NCBI GenBank assembly: GCA_003520425.1
Contig: DOUU01000004.1
Location: 2,216-12,887 of the forward strand
DNA length: 10,672 nucleotides
Reading direction: 5' to 3'
From: Deltaproteobacteria bacterium
GTDB lineage: Bacteria; Myxococcota_A; UBA9160
Made by a program: the position numbers and the translations under genes. This document shows, piece after piece, positions 1 to 6,810 of the stretch. The notes under the pieces are model-generated. The model had not been told where the DNA came from. It ran no database searches and saw only the letters and a program-made list of their open reading frames with translations. Each line of letters begins with the position of its first letter. The first letter of the stretch is position 1.

Positions 1-87
1 AGCTCGAGCGTGCGGTGGATCCACGGGCATGAGGATCCGGTTCCGGGCGATTGGCGGCCGGCACGGTAGAGCCCAAGCCCTCGAGAA

Positions 88-1149
88 ATGACACGAATTC
101 TTGGAGTTCTTGGGTTGTGCCTATCGCTGCCCGCTCTTGCCCGCGGCATGGACCCGCGTGCCATTCCACTTGGGGACGGCAAGGTGAACTCTTCGCCACG
201 CGTTGGCTACGTGTACTCCTGCAATACCATCTTCCGGGGGGGTGGCGCCCGGCATGTCGGGGACTGGATCCAGGGCTCGAGCTGGGATGAGACCCGCAAG
301 ATCCACGTCCAAGGTAGCGTGTCCTGGCCGCAGGCTCGCCTGGAAGTCCGGATTGAGAGCGGCGGGCGGCGCATTGCGGGGAACGGCCTACCCATGTCCG
401 GCACCACAGGCGTTTTCCCGGTACAACGCTCGGATCCCGCGTTTCAGATCGACCGCAATCCGAACGCCATCCGCTCGCAGGAGTTGGCCGTCCTCCTCCC
501 GGTTGCGCCGCGGTTCGCATCCCAGCCGTTCTGTGTTCCCATGGGTCCCATAGGAATCACGGTTTCGGGCGTGCTCCTCTTCAATGCCTTGGACGACGCC
601 GGCCTCGATGCCGTGGCCCACGAGGTCCAAGACAGTTGCAATGGGCACCCCGAGCGCCGGGGGCGCTATCACTACCACGGTCCGTCGCCTTGCATTCCCG
701 GCATCGGGCAGCCCAACACTGTCGTCGGTTTCGCGTTCGATGGGTTTCCCATCACGGGAATGATCGCGGCCGACGGTCGCGAATACACCAATGCCGATCT
801 CGATGAATGTCACGGCCGCGTGGACGTCCTCACCCTCGATGGCATGGTTGTCAGGACCTACCACTACGCCATGACGCGGGAATATCCGTACACGGTGAGC
901 TGCTTTCGCGCGCAGCCCGTGAGGCTCGAGGCCGAGACCAGCAGTGCAAGTGATCAGCCGCGCATGGAGCCGCGCGGGCGGCCGCAAGGACCGCAACCGC
1001 CTGCCGAAGCCCTTCAGGCCTGCCAGGGTAGAGGCCTCCACACGCCTTGCGAGTTCACGTCGCCCCGTGGCGACGAGATCCGTGGTGTATGTGGGGAGCC
1101 GGTGCCGAATGTCGTTGCGTGCATGCCGATGCAGCGCCCGAGATACTGA
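88..1149 (+). CDS. Secreted YHYH-domain protein with Cys-rich C-terminal tail
   Basis: 353 residues. Residues 1-18 form a short Sec-type signal peptide (hydrophobic core ILGVLGLCLSLPALA, likely cut after ALA), so the protein should be exported. The YHYH family signature is clear: DSCNGHP at 182-188 leads into GRYHYH at 192-197, followed by GFAFDGFPI (214-222), a conserved DECHGR (239-244) and a second TYHY at 257-260. The biochemical function of YHYH proteins is not established; the clustered His/Cys residues suggest metal binding, which is inference. From about 311 to 346 there is a separate small Cys module (C311, C321, C335, C345) with a G-x-C spacing seen as a short tail on other secreted bacterial proteins. 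The linker 281-310 is Pro/Arg/Gln rich and probably disordered. The ATG at 88 has only a weak upstream GAG as ribosome site, but it is the start that places the signal peptide at the N-terminus. It stands alone, with no coupled neighbour. Confidence 0.9.
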   Translation: MTRILGVLGLCLSLPALARGMDPRAIPLGDGKVNSSPRVGYVYSCNTIFRGGGARHVGDWIQGSSWDETRKIHVQGSVSWPQARLEVRIESGGRRIAGNGLPMSGTTGVFPVQRSDPAFQIDRNPNAIRSQELAVLLPVAPRFASQPFCVPMGPIGITVSGVLLFNALDDAGLDAVAHEVQDSCNGHPERRGRYHYHGPSPCIPGIGQPNTVVGFAFDGFPITGMIAADGREYTNADLDECHGRVDVLTLDGMVVRTYHYAMTREYPYTVSCFRAQPVRLEAETSSASDQPRMEPRGRPQGPQPPAEALQACQGRGLHTPCEFTSPRGDEIRGVCGEPVPNVVACMPMQRPRY

Positions 1150-1589
1150 GCGTGAGTCTGGTGGAAGCGTTTGCGACCGCGTTTCCCCTCGATTGGCCTA
1201 CTTTCACGACGCGGCAATGAACCTCGTAGCACGATTGACGGCATGAACCAGGGGCCCGCCGGTTAGCCTGCGGGCGGCTTCCCGTAGGAAGCAGCGGCGA
1301 TGAAGCCGCGGGGGATCCCAGGCCCGAGCGATGGGAAACATGACTCCTGACATTGCCGGAAGGAATCCCCGGGGAAACACTCCTTCGACTTGGGGCCCCT
1401 CTGGGTCCGGATCGACTGGCATGAGGAGCGCCGCTCCCCGCGGATCCCGAAGCCAGGCTTCAGGCGCCGATCGCAGACACGGAGCAGCGCAGAAAACCGC
1501 AGCCCCGACCTTGGCCGGCTTTTCTCCGCCATGGGAAGCGCCCGAGAGGCCCGCTCGCTGCGCCCAACCTTGAACCGGCCGCGTACTGC
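1150..1589. other. Gene-free gap rich in short inverted repeats
   Basis: This stretch lies between the stop of the YHYH gene and the convergent stop of the crotonase gene. Open frames on both strands here encode Arg/Pro/Ser-rich products with no recognisable domain, signal peptide or good ribosome site, so I do not call a gene. The DNA is full of perfect short palindromes: the three tandem hairpins at 1254-1309 (listed separately), GGGATCCC (1312-1319), TCCCCGGGGA (1366-1375) framed by GAAGGA (1359-1364) and TCCTTC (1381-1386), GGGGCCCC (1392-1399), GGAGC/GCTCC (1425-1437), GAAGCC/GGCTTC with a one-base loop (1449-1461) and GGCGCC (1463-1468). It may hold transcription ends for the two convergent genes, a structured RNA, or the decayed remains of a repeat element. 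Confidence 0.5.
1254..1309. repeat. Three adjacent perfect hairpins
   Basis: Three perfect inverted repeats follow one another with single-base gaps. The first is GCCCGC (1254-1259) with GCGGGC (1270-1275), its loop able to pair further as GG/CC. The second is GCTTCC (1277-1282) with GGAAGC (1287-1292), loop CGTA. The third is GCGGC (1294-1298) with GCCGC (1305-1309), loop GATGAA. There is no T-run on either strand, so these are not standard intrinsic terminators, although the group sits 105 bases after the YHYH stop. The pairing is directly visible; any role as structured RNA, REP-like element or transcription end is inference. Confidence 0.5.
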
Positions 1590-2369
1590 TCAGGGGCGGC
1601 GAGCAGCCAGGTACCGCTTCCTCACTTCGGTGCACTCGGGATCGGTCAGCGACGTCAGCAGAGCGTCCGCGTCGGACCAGCTGCGCGCGGTGCCGACCAT
1701 CTGTGCGGTCACCGCGTTTACGTGCCGCTTAGTAGCGAAGAGTGGATGCGCGGCCTTGGCCGCGAGGGTTTGGGCGAGCGCCTGCGCCTCGGCCCCGAGG
1801 GCATCGGCGGCCACGATGCGGTTCACGAATCCGGCAGCCTTCGCCTCTTGGGCATCGAAGCGCCGGCCGGTGAGCACGAGCTCTTTGGTCCGCGCCGGAC
1901 CGATCTCGCGCACCAGCCGGGGGATGCCTCCCCAAGCGAGGGGGATGCCGAGGTCGATCTCGGGGATCGAGAAACGGGCGTCCTCGGCAGCCAGCCGCAG
2001 GTCACAGGCGGCGGCCAAGACAAGTCCTCCGCCGACGCACCAGCCGTGGATGGCAGCGATTGTGACTGCGCGCATCGCCTCGACCGCATCGGCCATCTCG
2101 CGGCCCCTGTCGGCGGCGTCGCGGGGTGAGACGCGGGGCTGGCCCGCGAAGGCCGTGAGGTCCGCGCCAGCGGAGAAGCTGCGACCGGCGCCGCGAACGA
2201 CTACGGCCTTCACCTCGTCCTGGCCGTCAAACCAGCGCGCCGCGGCAACGAGTTCACGAAGCGTCGCCGTGGAGAGAGGATTGAGCCGGTCCGGGCGGTT
2301 CAGGGTTAGCGACCCCACCGGCCCGTCGAGCTCGAGGACCAGGGAGTCGAATTCTCCGATTCCGGCCAT
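1590..2369 (-). CDS. Enoyl-CoA hydratase/isomerase (crotonase) family protein
   Basis: 259 residues, the usual crotonase length. The ATG at 2369 is preferred over longer in-frame starts because GAGGGAG lies about 6 bases upstream and the family fold begins within ten residues. Family marks: NRPDRLNPL at 24-32; the first oxyanion-hole segment SFSAGADLTAF at 64-74; the second, GWCVGGGLVLAAACD, at 109-123; and PEIDLGIP at 136-143. Such enzymes bind acyl-CoA and stabilise a thioester enolate, typically for beta-oxidation hydration or double-bond isomerisation. Aligned by eye with rat crotonase, the second acid Glu164 is kept (E137) but the Glu144 position is V117, after GGG. Loss of that residue is common in paralogues that are isomerases or act on other acyl-CoAs, so plain hydratase activity is doubtful. 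It is a single gene with no fatty-acid neighbours, divergent from the transglycosylase gene. The substrate cannot be told from sequence. Confidence 0.9.
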   Translation of the reverse strand: MAGIGEFDSLVLELDGPVGSLTLNRPDRLNPLSTATLRELVAAARWFDGQDEVKAVVVRGAGRSFSAGADLTAFAGQPRVSPRDAADRGREMADAVEAMRAVTIAAIHGWCVGGGLVLAAACDLRLAAEDARFSIPEIDLGIPLAWGGIPRLVREIGPARTKELVLTGRRFDAQEAKAAGFVNRIVAADALGAEAQALAQTLAAKAAHPLFATKRHVNAVTAQMVGTARSWSDADALLTSLTDPECTEVRKRYLAARRP

Positions 2370-2569
2370 TGGCGCTCCCTCGCGGGCGTGAGCCCGCGGC
2401 GGGTCCAGCATAACAGCAGCTGCGCAGTCACCGCCCTGCTTCCGATTTTGGGAGGCCGAGCAGCACGAACAGCGTCCAGCGTGGAGCAGCATAGATACCG
2501 GCAGAGCCCGACCCACGGCAAGATCTATGATGGACGGCTTTTGAGAACGGAAGGGACTCAGAGCTCAGG

Positions 2570-3472
2570 ATGCCGCGACAACCCGCTGCAGGATCGAGGA
2601 GACGGAAGTTCCACCGACGCAGGTGGCGCCGCCTTCCCGTGTCGCGCCTCTGGCCGAGCGCTCGGCGGCGCCGCCGCTGGACGCGCGTATTTCGACGCGC
2701 ACCAGCCTCTGCCCAGATTGGTGCCGGCCTCGTGGCCCTGGCGATCCTGTGGGCCGCGGTCAATGGGATCTATCAGGTCGCCCGCAAGCCGACCGAGCTC
2801 TTCTTCCCGGTCAGCGGCACGCTGTACAAGACGCCGCCCGAGACGTGGGACGCGTACGCGCCTCTCTTTCGCAGGTACGCGACGCAAGTGATCACCGCAG
2901 AGCTTCTCGCGGCCTTGGCGCAGGTCGAGGGCTCGGGGAATCCGGTGGTGCGGACCTATTGGCGCTGGTCGTTGAGAACCAACCCGTTCGAGGTCTACCG
3001 ACCGGCGTCGAGCGCGGTGGGGATGTACCAGATCACCGACGGAACGTTCGAAGAGGCAAAGCGCTACTGCATTCACGACCACGTCGTCGTTGAGGAGGGG
3101 CCGTGGTACAACTGGCGCTCCTGCTGGTTCAATGGCCTCTACTTCCGCGTGGTACCGAGTCATGCGATCGAGCTCACGGCTGCCTTTCTCGATCGCGCTG
3201 TCTCGATGACGCTGGCGCGGAACCAGATCCACCGCGCCACACCCGCAGAGGAGCAGAGGCTTGCCGCATTGGTCCACCTGTGCGGTACCGGGGCAGGCGA
3301 TCGCTACGCGCGCGGTGGGTTCGAGCTCGCATCCGATCTACGCTGCGGAGATCACGAAGCCCGCGACTACATCGCGCGGGTAGGTGCCATGAAAGACGTG
3401 TTCGCCGCGCTTGCGGCGCGCGACGTAGCCGCGCGAGTTGTGGCTTCCGAAATCCCATCCGGATTGAAATGA
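2570..3472 (+). CDS. Membrane-anchored SLT-type lytic transglycosylase-like protein
   Basis: 300 residues. The first 43 are extremely Arg-rich with no acidic residue, followed by one hydrophobic segment at about 48-66 (IGAGLVALAILWAAV), so the protein should be a type II (N-in) inner-membrane anchor with the catalytic part in the periplasm. The lysozyme-like fold signature is ALAQVEGSGNP at 115-125, with E120 the expected catalytic acid, followed by SAVGMYQIT at 148-156, the counterpart of the family GLMQI motif. Such enzymes cleave the MurNAc-GlcNAc bond of peptidoglycan. Four Cys after residue 165 could form disulfides. The ATG at 2570 is chosen because it lies upstream of the anchor; an AAGGGA lies about 13 bases away, a rather long spacing, so a slightly different start is possible. 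The domain call is strong; activity and biological role (wall turnover, secretion assembly) are inferred. It is monocistronic as far as can be seen. Confidence 0.82.
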   Translation: MPRQPAAGSRRRKFHRRRWRRLPVSRLWPSARRRRRWTRVFRRAPASAQIGAGLVALAILWAAVNGIYQVARKPTELFFPVSGTLYKTPPETWDAYAPLFRRYATQVITAELLAALAQVEGSGNPVVRTYWRWSLRTNPFEVYRPASSAVGMYQITDGTFEEAKRYCIHDHVVVEEGPWYNWRSCWFNGLYFRVVPSHAIELTAAFLDRAVSMTLARNQIHRATPAEEQRLAALVHLCGTGAGDRYARGGFELASDLRCGDHEARDYIARVGAMKDVFAALAARDVAARVVASEIPSGLK

Positions 3473-3797
3473 TTGATGTTTTCGCCGCATTGGGTCAACG
3501 TGCCTTCGATAGCGCCCGCCCTTCGCGCCCTTGATCTCTCCGATCTCTGCAGTGGCCTCACCAGAGGTTTCCCGGTCTCATGCATAGCCGACACGCAGTT
3601 TCCCAGCGGCCAATACTTCTTCGCCGGTCGACTTGCACGCGCGAGAATACGCAGCCTGTCTGCCTCGTACCCCCTCTCTAAAGGGCGGCTCCGTCGCACC
3701 GATAAAGACTTGGCGCTGGTATTCCAAGTAAGGAAGGCATTCTCTCATTATTTAAAACTCCTTCCTTCATGGCCTCTGCGCCAACGGGAGCAAGTGC
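3473..3797. other. Intergenic region upstream of the membrane-protein pair
   Basis: No supported gene lies here. It should carry the promoter for the membrane-protein pair that follows. Composition drops near the right end, with an AT-rich stretch around 3746-3758 (ATTATTTAAAA) inside an inverted repeat. A second small inverted repeat, CTTGG (3709-3713) with CCAAG (3724-3728), lies just upstream. I see no convincing terminator for the transglycosylase gene and cannot assign a -35/-10 pair with normal spacing. Confidence 0.45.
3730..3767. promoter_or_regulatory. 8-bp inverted repeat around an AT-rich core
   Basis: AAGGAAGG (3730-3737) is the exact reverse complement of CCTTCCTT (3760-3767); the 22 bases between them are the most AT-rich of the neighbourhood. 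It ends 30 bases before the start codon at 3798, where a promoter or operator would be expected. It could be a repressor site, a 5'-leader hairpin or chance; the repeat is seen, the function is guessed. Confidence 0.3.
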
Positions 3798-4589
3798 ATG
3801 GGACTTCTCGACGGCTTTCATTCGGTCGCGACCCTTGCGTTTGTACTTGGCTCCGCGCTGGTGAGCGTTCGCCTGCTCGCCCTCGCCCATCGCACCCGTC
3901 AGGCCCCGGAGATTCTTCTCGGAAGTGCTCTTCTTTGCGAGGCGGTGCTGGGGTACGGAGTCCTGGTCGGTAATCTTGTGCTTCGCGGAGGTCTCCAGGT
4001 AGTCGCCAAGGATGTACCTCCGCTCGCCGTCGTGCTCGCCGGGACTGGCAAGTTCTTGTGCGACGTCGGGGTTACGCTCTTCCTGCTCTTCGTTGTCCAC
4101 GTGTTCCGGCCTCATACGCCATGGGCTTGGTCACTCGCGGGTGTGCTCGCGCTCCTCCTTTGGGGAGGATTTGCGGTCGGAGCGGTCCACGGGAGCTTCC
4201 GGATGGAACAGGTGGGAAGCGGGGCTTGGCTCTGTGAGTACGGGGTCATCTGGACTCACCAGCTTTGGAACATGACGGAGTCGTACCGCTATTGGGGCCT
4301 CCTGCGTCGAAGAATAGCCCTCGGACTCGCCGATCCGTTGGTCACGAATCGCTTCTTCTTGTGGGGCACCGGTTCACTCCTCTCATCTGCTGCCATCTGG
4401 ACAGCCAGCATTCCCTACGCATTCATGGGTGACTTGGCGCGAATCGCGGACATCACGCCCGTCGTGCGAATCGTGACTGCGGTACTGGGGCTCGGGAGTG
4501 TCACCTGTTCTCTATTCGCGTTCTTGCCGCCCGCTTGGTATCGGCGGCGTATCAGCTTCAGTGCATCCGTTCTGGAGCGGGTACGCTGA
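3798..4589 (+). CDS. Uncharacterised multi-spanning (about 7 TM) membrane protein
   Basis: 263 residues. The start is well supported: GGGAG at 3786-3790 lies 7 bases before the ATG. Hydrophobic segments fall at roughly 8-29, 38-63, 74-102, 108-130, 140-160 (weak), 188-208 and 220-243, giving six or seven spans, with basic residues R31-R34, R171-R173 and R250-R252 at likely cytoplasmic loops. I do not recognise a named family. There is no transporter, kinase or redox motif. Aromatic and polar residues in WTHQLWNMTESYRYWG (152-167) stand out as a possible functional loop. Its stop codon overlaps the next start by one base (TGATG), so the two products are made together and probably work together, perhaps as a sensor or regulatory pair. 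That role is inference from coupling alone. Confidence 0.8.
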   Translation: MGLLDGFHSVATLAFVLGSALVSVRLLALAHRTRQAPEILLGSALLCEAVLGYGVLVGNLVLRGGLQVVAKDVPPLAVVLAGTGKFLCDVGVTLFLLFVVHVFRPHTPWAWSLAGVLALLLWGGFAVGAVHGSFRMEQVGSGAWLCEYGVIWTHQLWNMTESYRYWGLLRRRIALGLADPLVTNRFFLWGTGSLLSSAAIWTASIPYAFMGDLARIADITPVVRIVTAVLGLGSVTCSLFAFLPPAWYRRRISFSASVLERVR

Positions 4590-4903
4590 TGTCGGCCTCC
4601 GCCGCCTTCGAGAGCACGTGCACGCAGCTCGAGCAGGTTACATCCTTTGACAGCCTGAGTGCTCGGGGAACCGTTCGTCTCGCGCTCAAAAGCGCCGGTC
4701 TCGACGCCCGCGAGGTGACCACCGCACAAATGATCGTGGTCTTGAAGCGGGTTCTTCCGGCGGAACTCAAGGTCCGCGGCGTGAAAAACGCCGAAGAGGT
4801 ATGCTCCGTCATCGCGAGCCGTATTGTTGCTGACGGAGCGACTTCGTCATCGCAGCCGCGAGATTCCGTCGAGGAAGTGTTCCGGCGACTCGGCGGTAGC
4901 TAA
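4589..4903 (+). CDS. Small soluble hypothetical protein coupled to the membrane protein
   Basis: 104 residues, counted from the ATG at 4589-4591 that shares its first base with the upstream TGA. This coupled start is preferred over an in-frame ATG at 4535 inside the upstream gene. The protein is cytosolic by appearance: no signal peptide and no membrane span. The centre, about 22-76 (TVRLALKSAGLDAREVTTAQMIVVLKRVLPAEL and on), reads as two or three amphipathic helices with a short AQM turn, a compact helical fold of about 60 residues, followed by a Ser-rich linker and a last helix EEVFRRLGG. I do not know its family. Overlap with the membrane-protein gene argues for a partner role, for example as a cytosolic adaptor; this is inference. 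Confidence 0.72.
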   Translation: MSASAAFESTCTQLEQVTSFDSLSARGTVRLALKSAGLDAREVTTAQMIVVLKRVLPAELKVRGVKNAEEVCSVIASRIVADGATSSSQPRDSVEEVFRRLGGS

Positions 4904-5275
4904 CGCAACCACTCCTCGCCACGGTCGGTGGCCTCGCAAGCGTACTGGTCAGTCTCTGGATCGCGCAATTGACGCCGTGAACTAGGTCGCATCGAATGCA
5001 CTGCGCCAGCCCAAAGCGCCGTGTCGATTCGAAGACGACCCTGTCTTCGGTGCTTGGCGATTGCTCGGCCGCTCCTCTTCCCTTCTATCGGTGGCGTCGA
5101 CGCCGAAGACATTGATGTTGCGCGAGGGCGCGGCGGCATTTGTGGGCTTACGAGCGGATCTCGACGTGGCTGTCCTGCTACGGTATTCCCGGGATGTTCT
5201 GGCGGTGGGGTGAGGAGGCATCCACCGCAGCGTCGTGCGGGCCAGCGCAAACTCCGCGACTGCGGGCCAGGGGCC
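4904..5275. other. Gene-free gap between convergent genes
   Basis: Between the small coupled protein (+) and the methyltransferase (-), which converge. Short open frames exist on both strands but give low-complexity, Arg-rich products with no domain or ribosome site. The main structure is the hairpin at 5030-5049. The stretch is long for a simple double terminator, so part of it may be decayed coding DNA, but no homology is evident to me. Confidence 0.45.
5030..5049. terminator. Candidate bidirectional transcription-end hairpin
   Basis: CGAAGAC (5030-5036) pairs perfectly with GTCTTCG (5043-5049) across a 6-base loop, between two convergent genes, where a shared terminator would be expected. 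No U-tract follows on either strand, so it is not a canonical intrinsic terminator and it lies 127 bases past one stop and about 230 past the other. Confidence 0.28.
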
Positions 5276-6418
5276 TCAAACCTGAGCCCGCCGGCCGCAG
5301 ACCGCCGCGGTCATCGCTCCCTTCCAAAGGTCACGCAAGCGAACGACGTCGGGGACGAGCTCGATCTCGGTGAAGCCCGCGCGCCTGAGGGCCTCGGTCC
5401 ACCCCTCGGCGGTCAGGAACCCGGGCGTCGGCCGCAGCTCCGGGTCGGTCTCAACGGCGTGGTAGCTCTGCAGGATCTGGAAGGGCAGCTCGGCACCGAC
5501 GCAGGCTTCGGGGTGGGGACGGATCGCTTCACCGACGACGAGCCAGCCACCGGGCTCGAGAGCCTCGAAAGCCTCGCGCAGGGTTGCCACCAAGTCACGC
5601 GCGAGGTGGAATACGTTGACGCCGACCACGAAGGTGTGGTCTGCCGGTCGCACGCCCTGCGCGGCCCATGGGCCGTTCACGTCGAGACCGCCGAATTCGA
5701 GAGCGACGCCAGGATATGCGGCCCGCAGCGTGCGCTCCGCGCGCCGCCGGAAGAACGGGATCGGTTCGGTCACGTGATAGCGCTCGACGGCGGGAAGACC
5801 CTTGAGCAAGGCCTCCGTGGCGCTGCCGAGCCCGGCGCCCACCTCGAGGACGCGTGCCGGTCGCGCCGCCGGGGCGCGGGCCGCGGCGGCCGCAGTGACG
5901 ACGCGGTTGTTGAGCGCGTAGTAGCCGTTGCGGTTATCGAAGTACGCGACCCACAGTGACGCCTTCATCAAGAGCGCCCGATCGCCGTTGACCTCACCGC
6001 GTGCAACGCGCGGATAGAGCGCGGCCGCCTCGTCCATGAGCGTGAACGCGGGCACGAAGGACGGAGCGATCGCAAGGCACGCGGCTCTCACGGCCGCGCG
6101 GTCTGTTCGGGGGAGCGGCCCGCTCAGGTCGAGGCCGGCCGCGGCCGCCCGACCGAGGAGCCAGCCCATCGCGGGGCGAAATGCGGCCACATAGCCGCCT
6201 TTCGTGAGCAGGTCATCTGCGCTCGCACCGCACGCCAACAGGGCGGGGTCGGCCAGCTCGCGCAACAGGTCGATCGCGACGTGAAGCGTGTACAGGTCAA
6301 CCAGCTTGCAAGCGCGATCCTGGATCGGGTCGAAAGGATCCGGCGACAGGCCGACCGCAGCGAGCGGGGGGTAGCAACGCGAGTCGGGCGGCGTGACGTC
6401 AATGTCGAGCGCGTTCAT
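5276..6418 (-). CDS. Class I SAM-dependent methyltransferase
   Basis: 380 residues from the ATG at 6418, which overlaps the upstream stop as ATGA; a GGGGCGAG lies just upstream. The open frame continues further upstream, but that part is read in other frames as the two hotdog genes. Residues 1-180 form a mostly helical N-terminal domain. The Rossmann domain starts with motif I VLEVGAGLG at 190-198, with acidic E217 (VTEP) at the end of a following strand, GGLDV at 243-247, VVGVNVFHLARD at 264-275 and the post-IV segment LEPGGWLVVGE at 287-297. The N-terminal helical domain plus Methyltransf_12-like core resembles carbon or oxygen methyltransferases of polyketide and fatty-acid assembly lines. 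As the last gene of a dehydratase operon facing an ACP gene, it probably methylates an acyl chain or its aromatic head. Substrate and methylated atom are not visible. Confidence 0.85.
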   Translation of the reverse strand: MNALDIDVTPPDSRCYPPLAAVGLSPDPFDPIQDRACKLVDLYTLHVAIDLLRELADPALLACGASADDLLTKGGYVAAFRPAMGWLLGRAAAAGLDLSGPLPRTDRAAVRAACLAIAPSFVPAFTLMDEAAALYPRVARGEVNGDRALLMKASLWVAYFDNRNGYYALNNRVVTAAAAARAPAARPARVLEVGAGLGSATEALLKGLPAVERYHVTEPIPFFRRRAERTLRAAYPGVALEFGGLDVNGPWAAQGVRPADHTFVVGVNVFHLARDLVATLREAFEALEPGGWLVVGEAIRPHPEACVGAELPFQILQSYHAVETDPELRPTPGFLTAEGWTEALRRAGFTEIELVPDVVRLRDLWKGAMTAAVCGRRAQV

Positions 6419-6810
6419 GATCTCGCCCCAGGCGCGACGGCGACCAGACCCGAGAGCAGGAGCCGGCCGTCGGCGCTGCGGGCGTCCACGCGGCAGCGCC
6501 AGAAGCCGAGAATGCGCCGATCGAGGGCAGCATGGAAGCGTACCCCGCCCTCGTACCCCTCGGCGTGGAGGGTGACGTCGCGGTACTCCGCGATCACCGC
6601 CGCCGCGCTGGGGCCGCCCGGCTGCAGACCCGAGAACAGGCCTGCGGCCTGCGCCGCGCCCTCGAGCAGTCGGGCCCATCGCCACGGACCATCGTCGATG
6701 CCGTCGCAGGCGAGACCGGTGGCAGTCGACTCGACAACGGTCCCGAGGAGGAGCGCCGGCGGCCGGTGCCGCATGAGCTGCTCGGGTCGCAAGTAGGTCG
6801 GGGTGCTCAC
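6415..6810 (-). CDS. Hotdog-fold 3-hydroxyacyl-ACP dehydratase-like protein (ApeP-like)
   Basis: 131 residues from a GTG at 6810 that overlaps the upstream stop as GTGA; a longer in-frame start is rejected because it would run through the neighbouring gene. There is no ribosome site, consistent with coupled translation. Family marks are the N-terminal HRPPALLLG at 15-23 and LLEGAAQAAGL at 48-58, the latter carrying the ExxAQ pattern (E50, Q54) on the central hotdog helix. It lacks a GHFPxxP catalytic-His segment, which instead is present in the adjacent protein. The pair therefore looks like a heteromeric dehydratase, as reported for ApeI and ApeP in aryl-polyene synthesis (recalled from literature, not checked). 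It would dehydrate 3-hydroxyacyl-ACP to enoyl-ACP or be a structural partner in that step. Confidence 0.78.
   Translation of the reverse strand: MSTPTYLRPEQLMRHRPPALLLGTVVESTATGLACDGIDDGPWRWARLLEGAAQAAGLFSGLQPGGPSAAAVIAEYRDVTLHAEGYEGGVRFHAALDRRILGFWRCRVDARSADGRLLLSGLVAVAPGARS

Noticed and set aside
388..1041. Long open frame on the minus strand opposite the YHYH gene
   Set aside because: It is antisense to a gene with clear family motifs and signal peptide; its product has no recognisable domain and long antisense frames are expected in GC-rich coding DNA.
1204..1635. Minus-strand 143-codon frame in the palindrome-rich gap
   Set aside because: No domain, no ribosome site, biased composition, and it runs into the end of the crotonase gene; the palindromes explain the sequence better than coding.
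1390..2391. 333-codon plus-strand frame opposite the crotonase gene
   Set aside because: Product is Ser/Arg/Ala-rich low complexity; the opposite strand holds unmistakable crotonase motifs.
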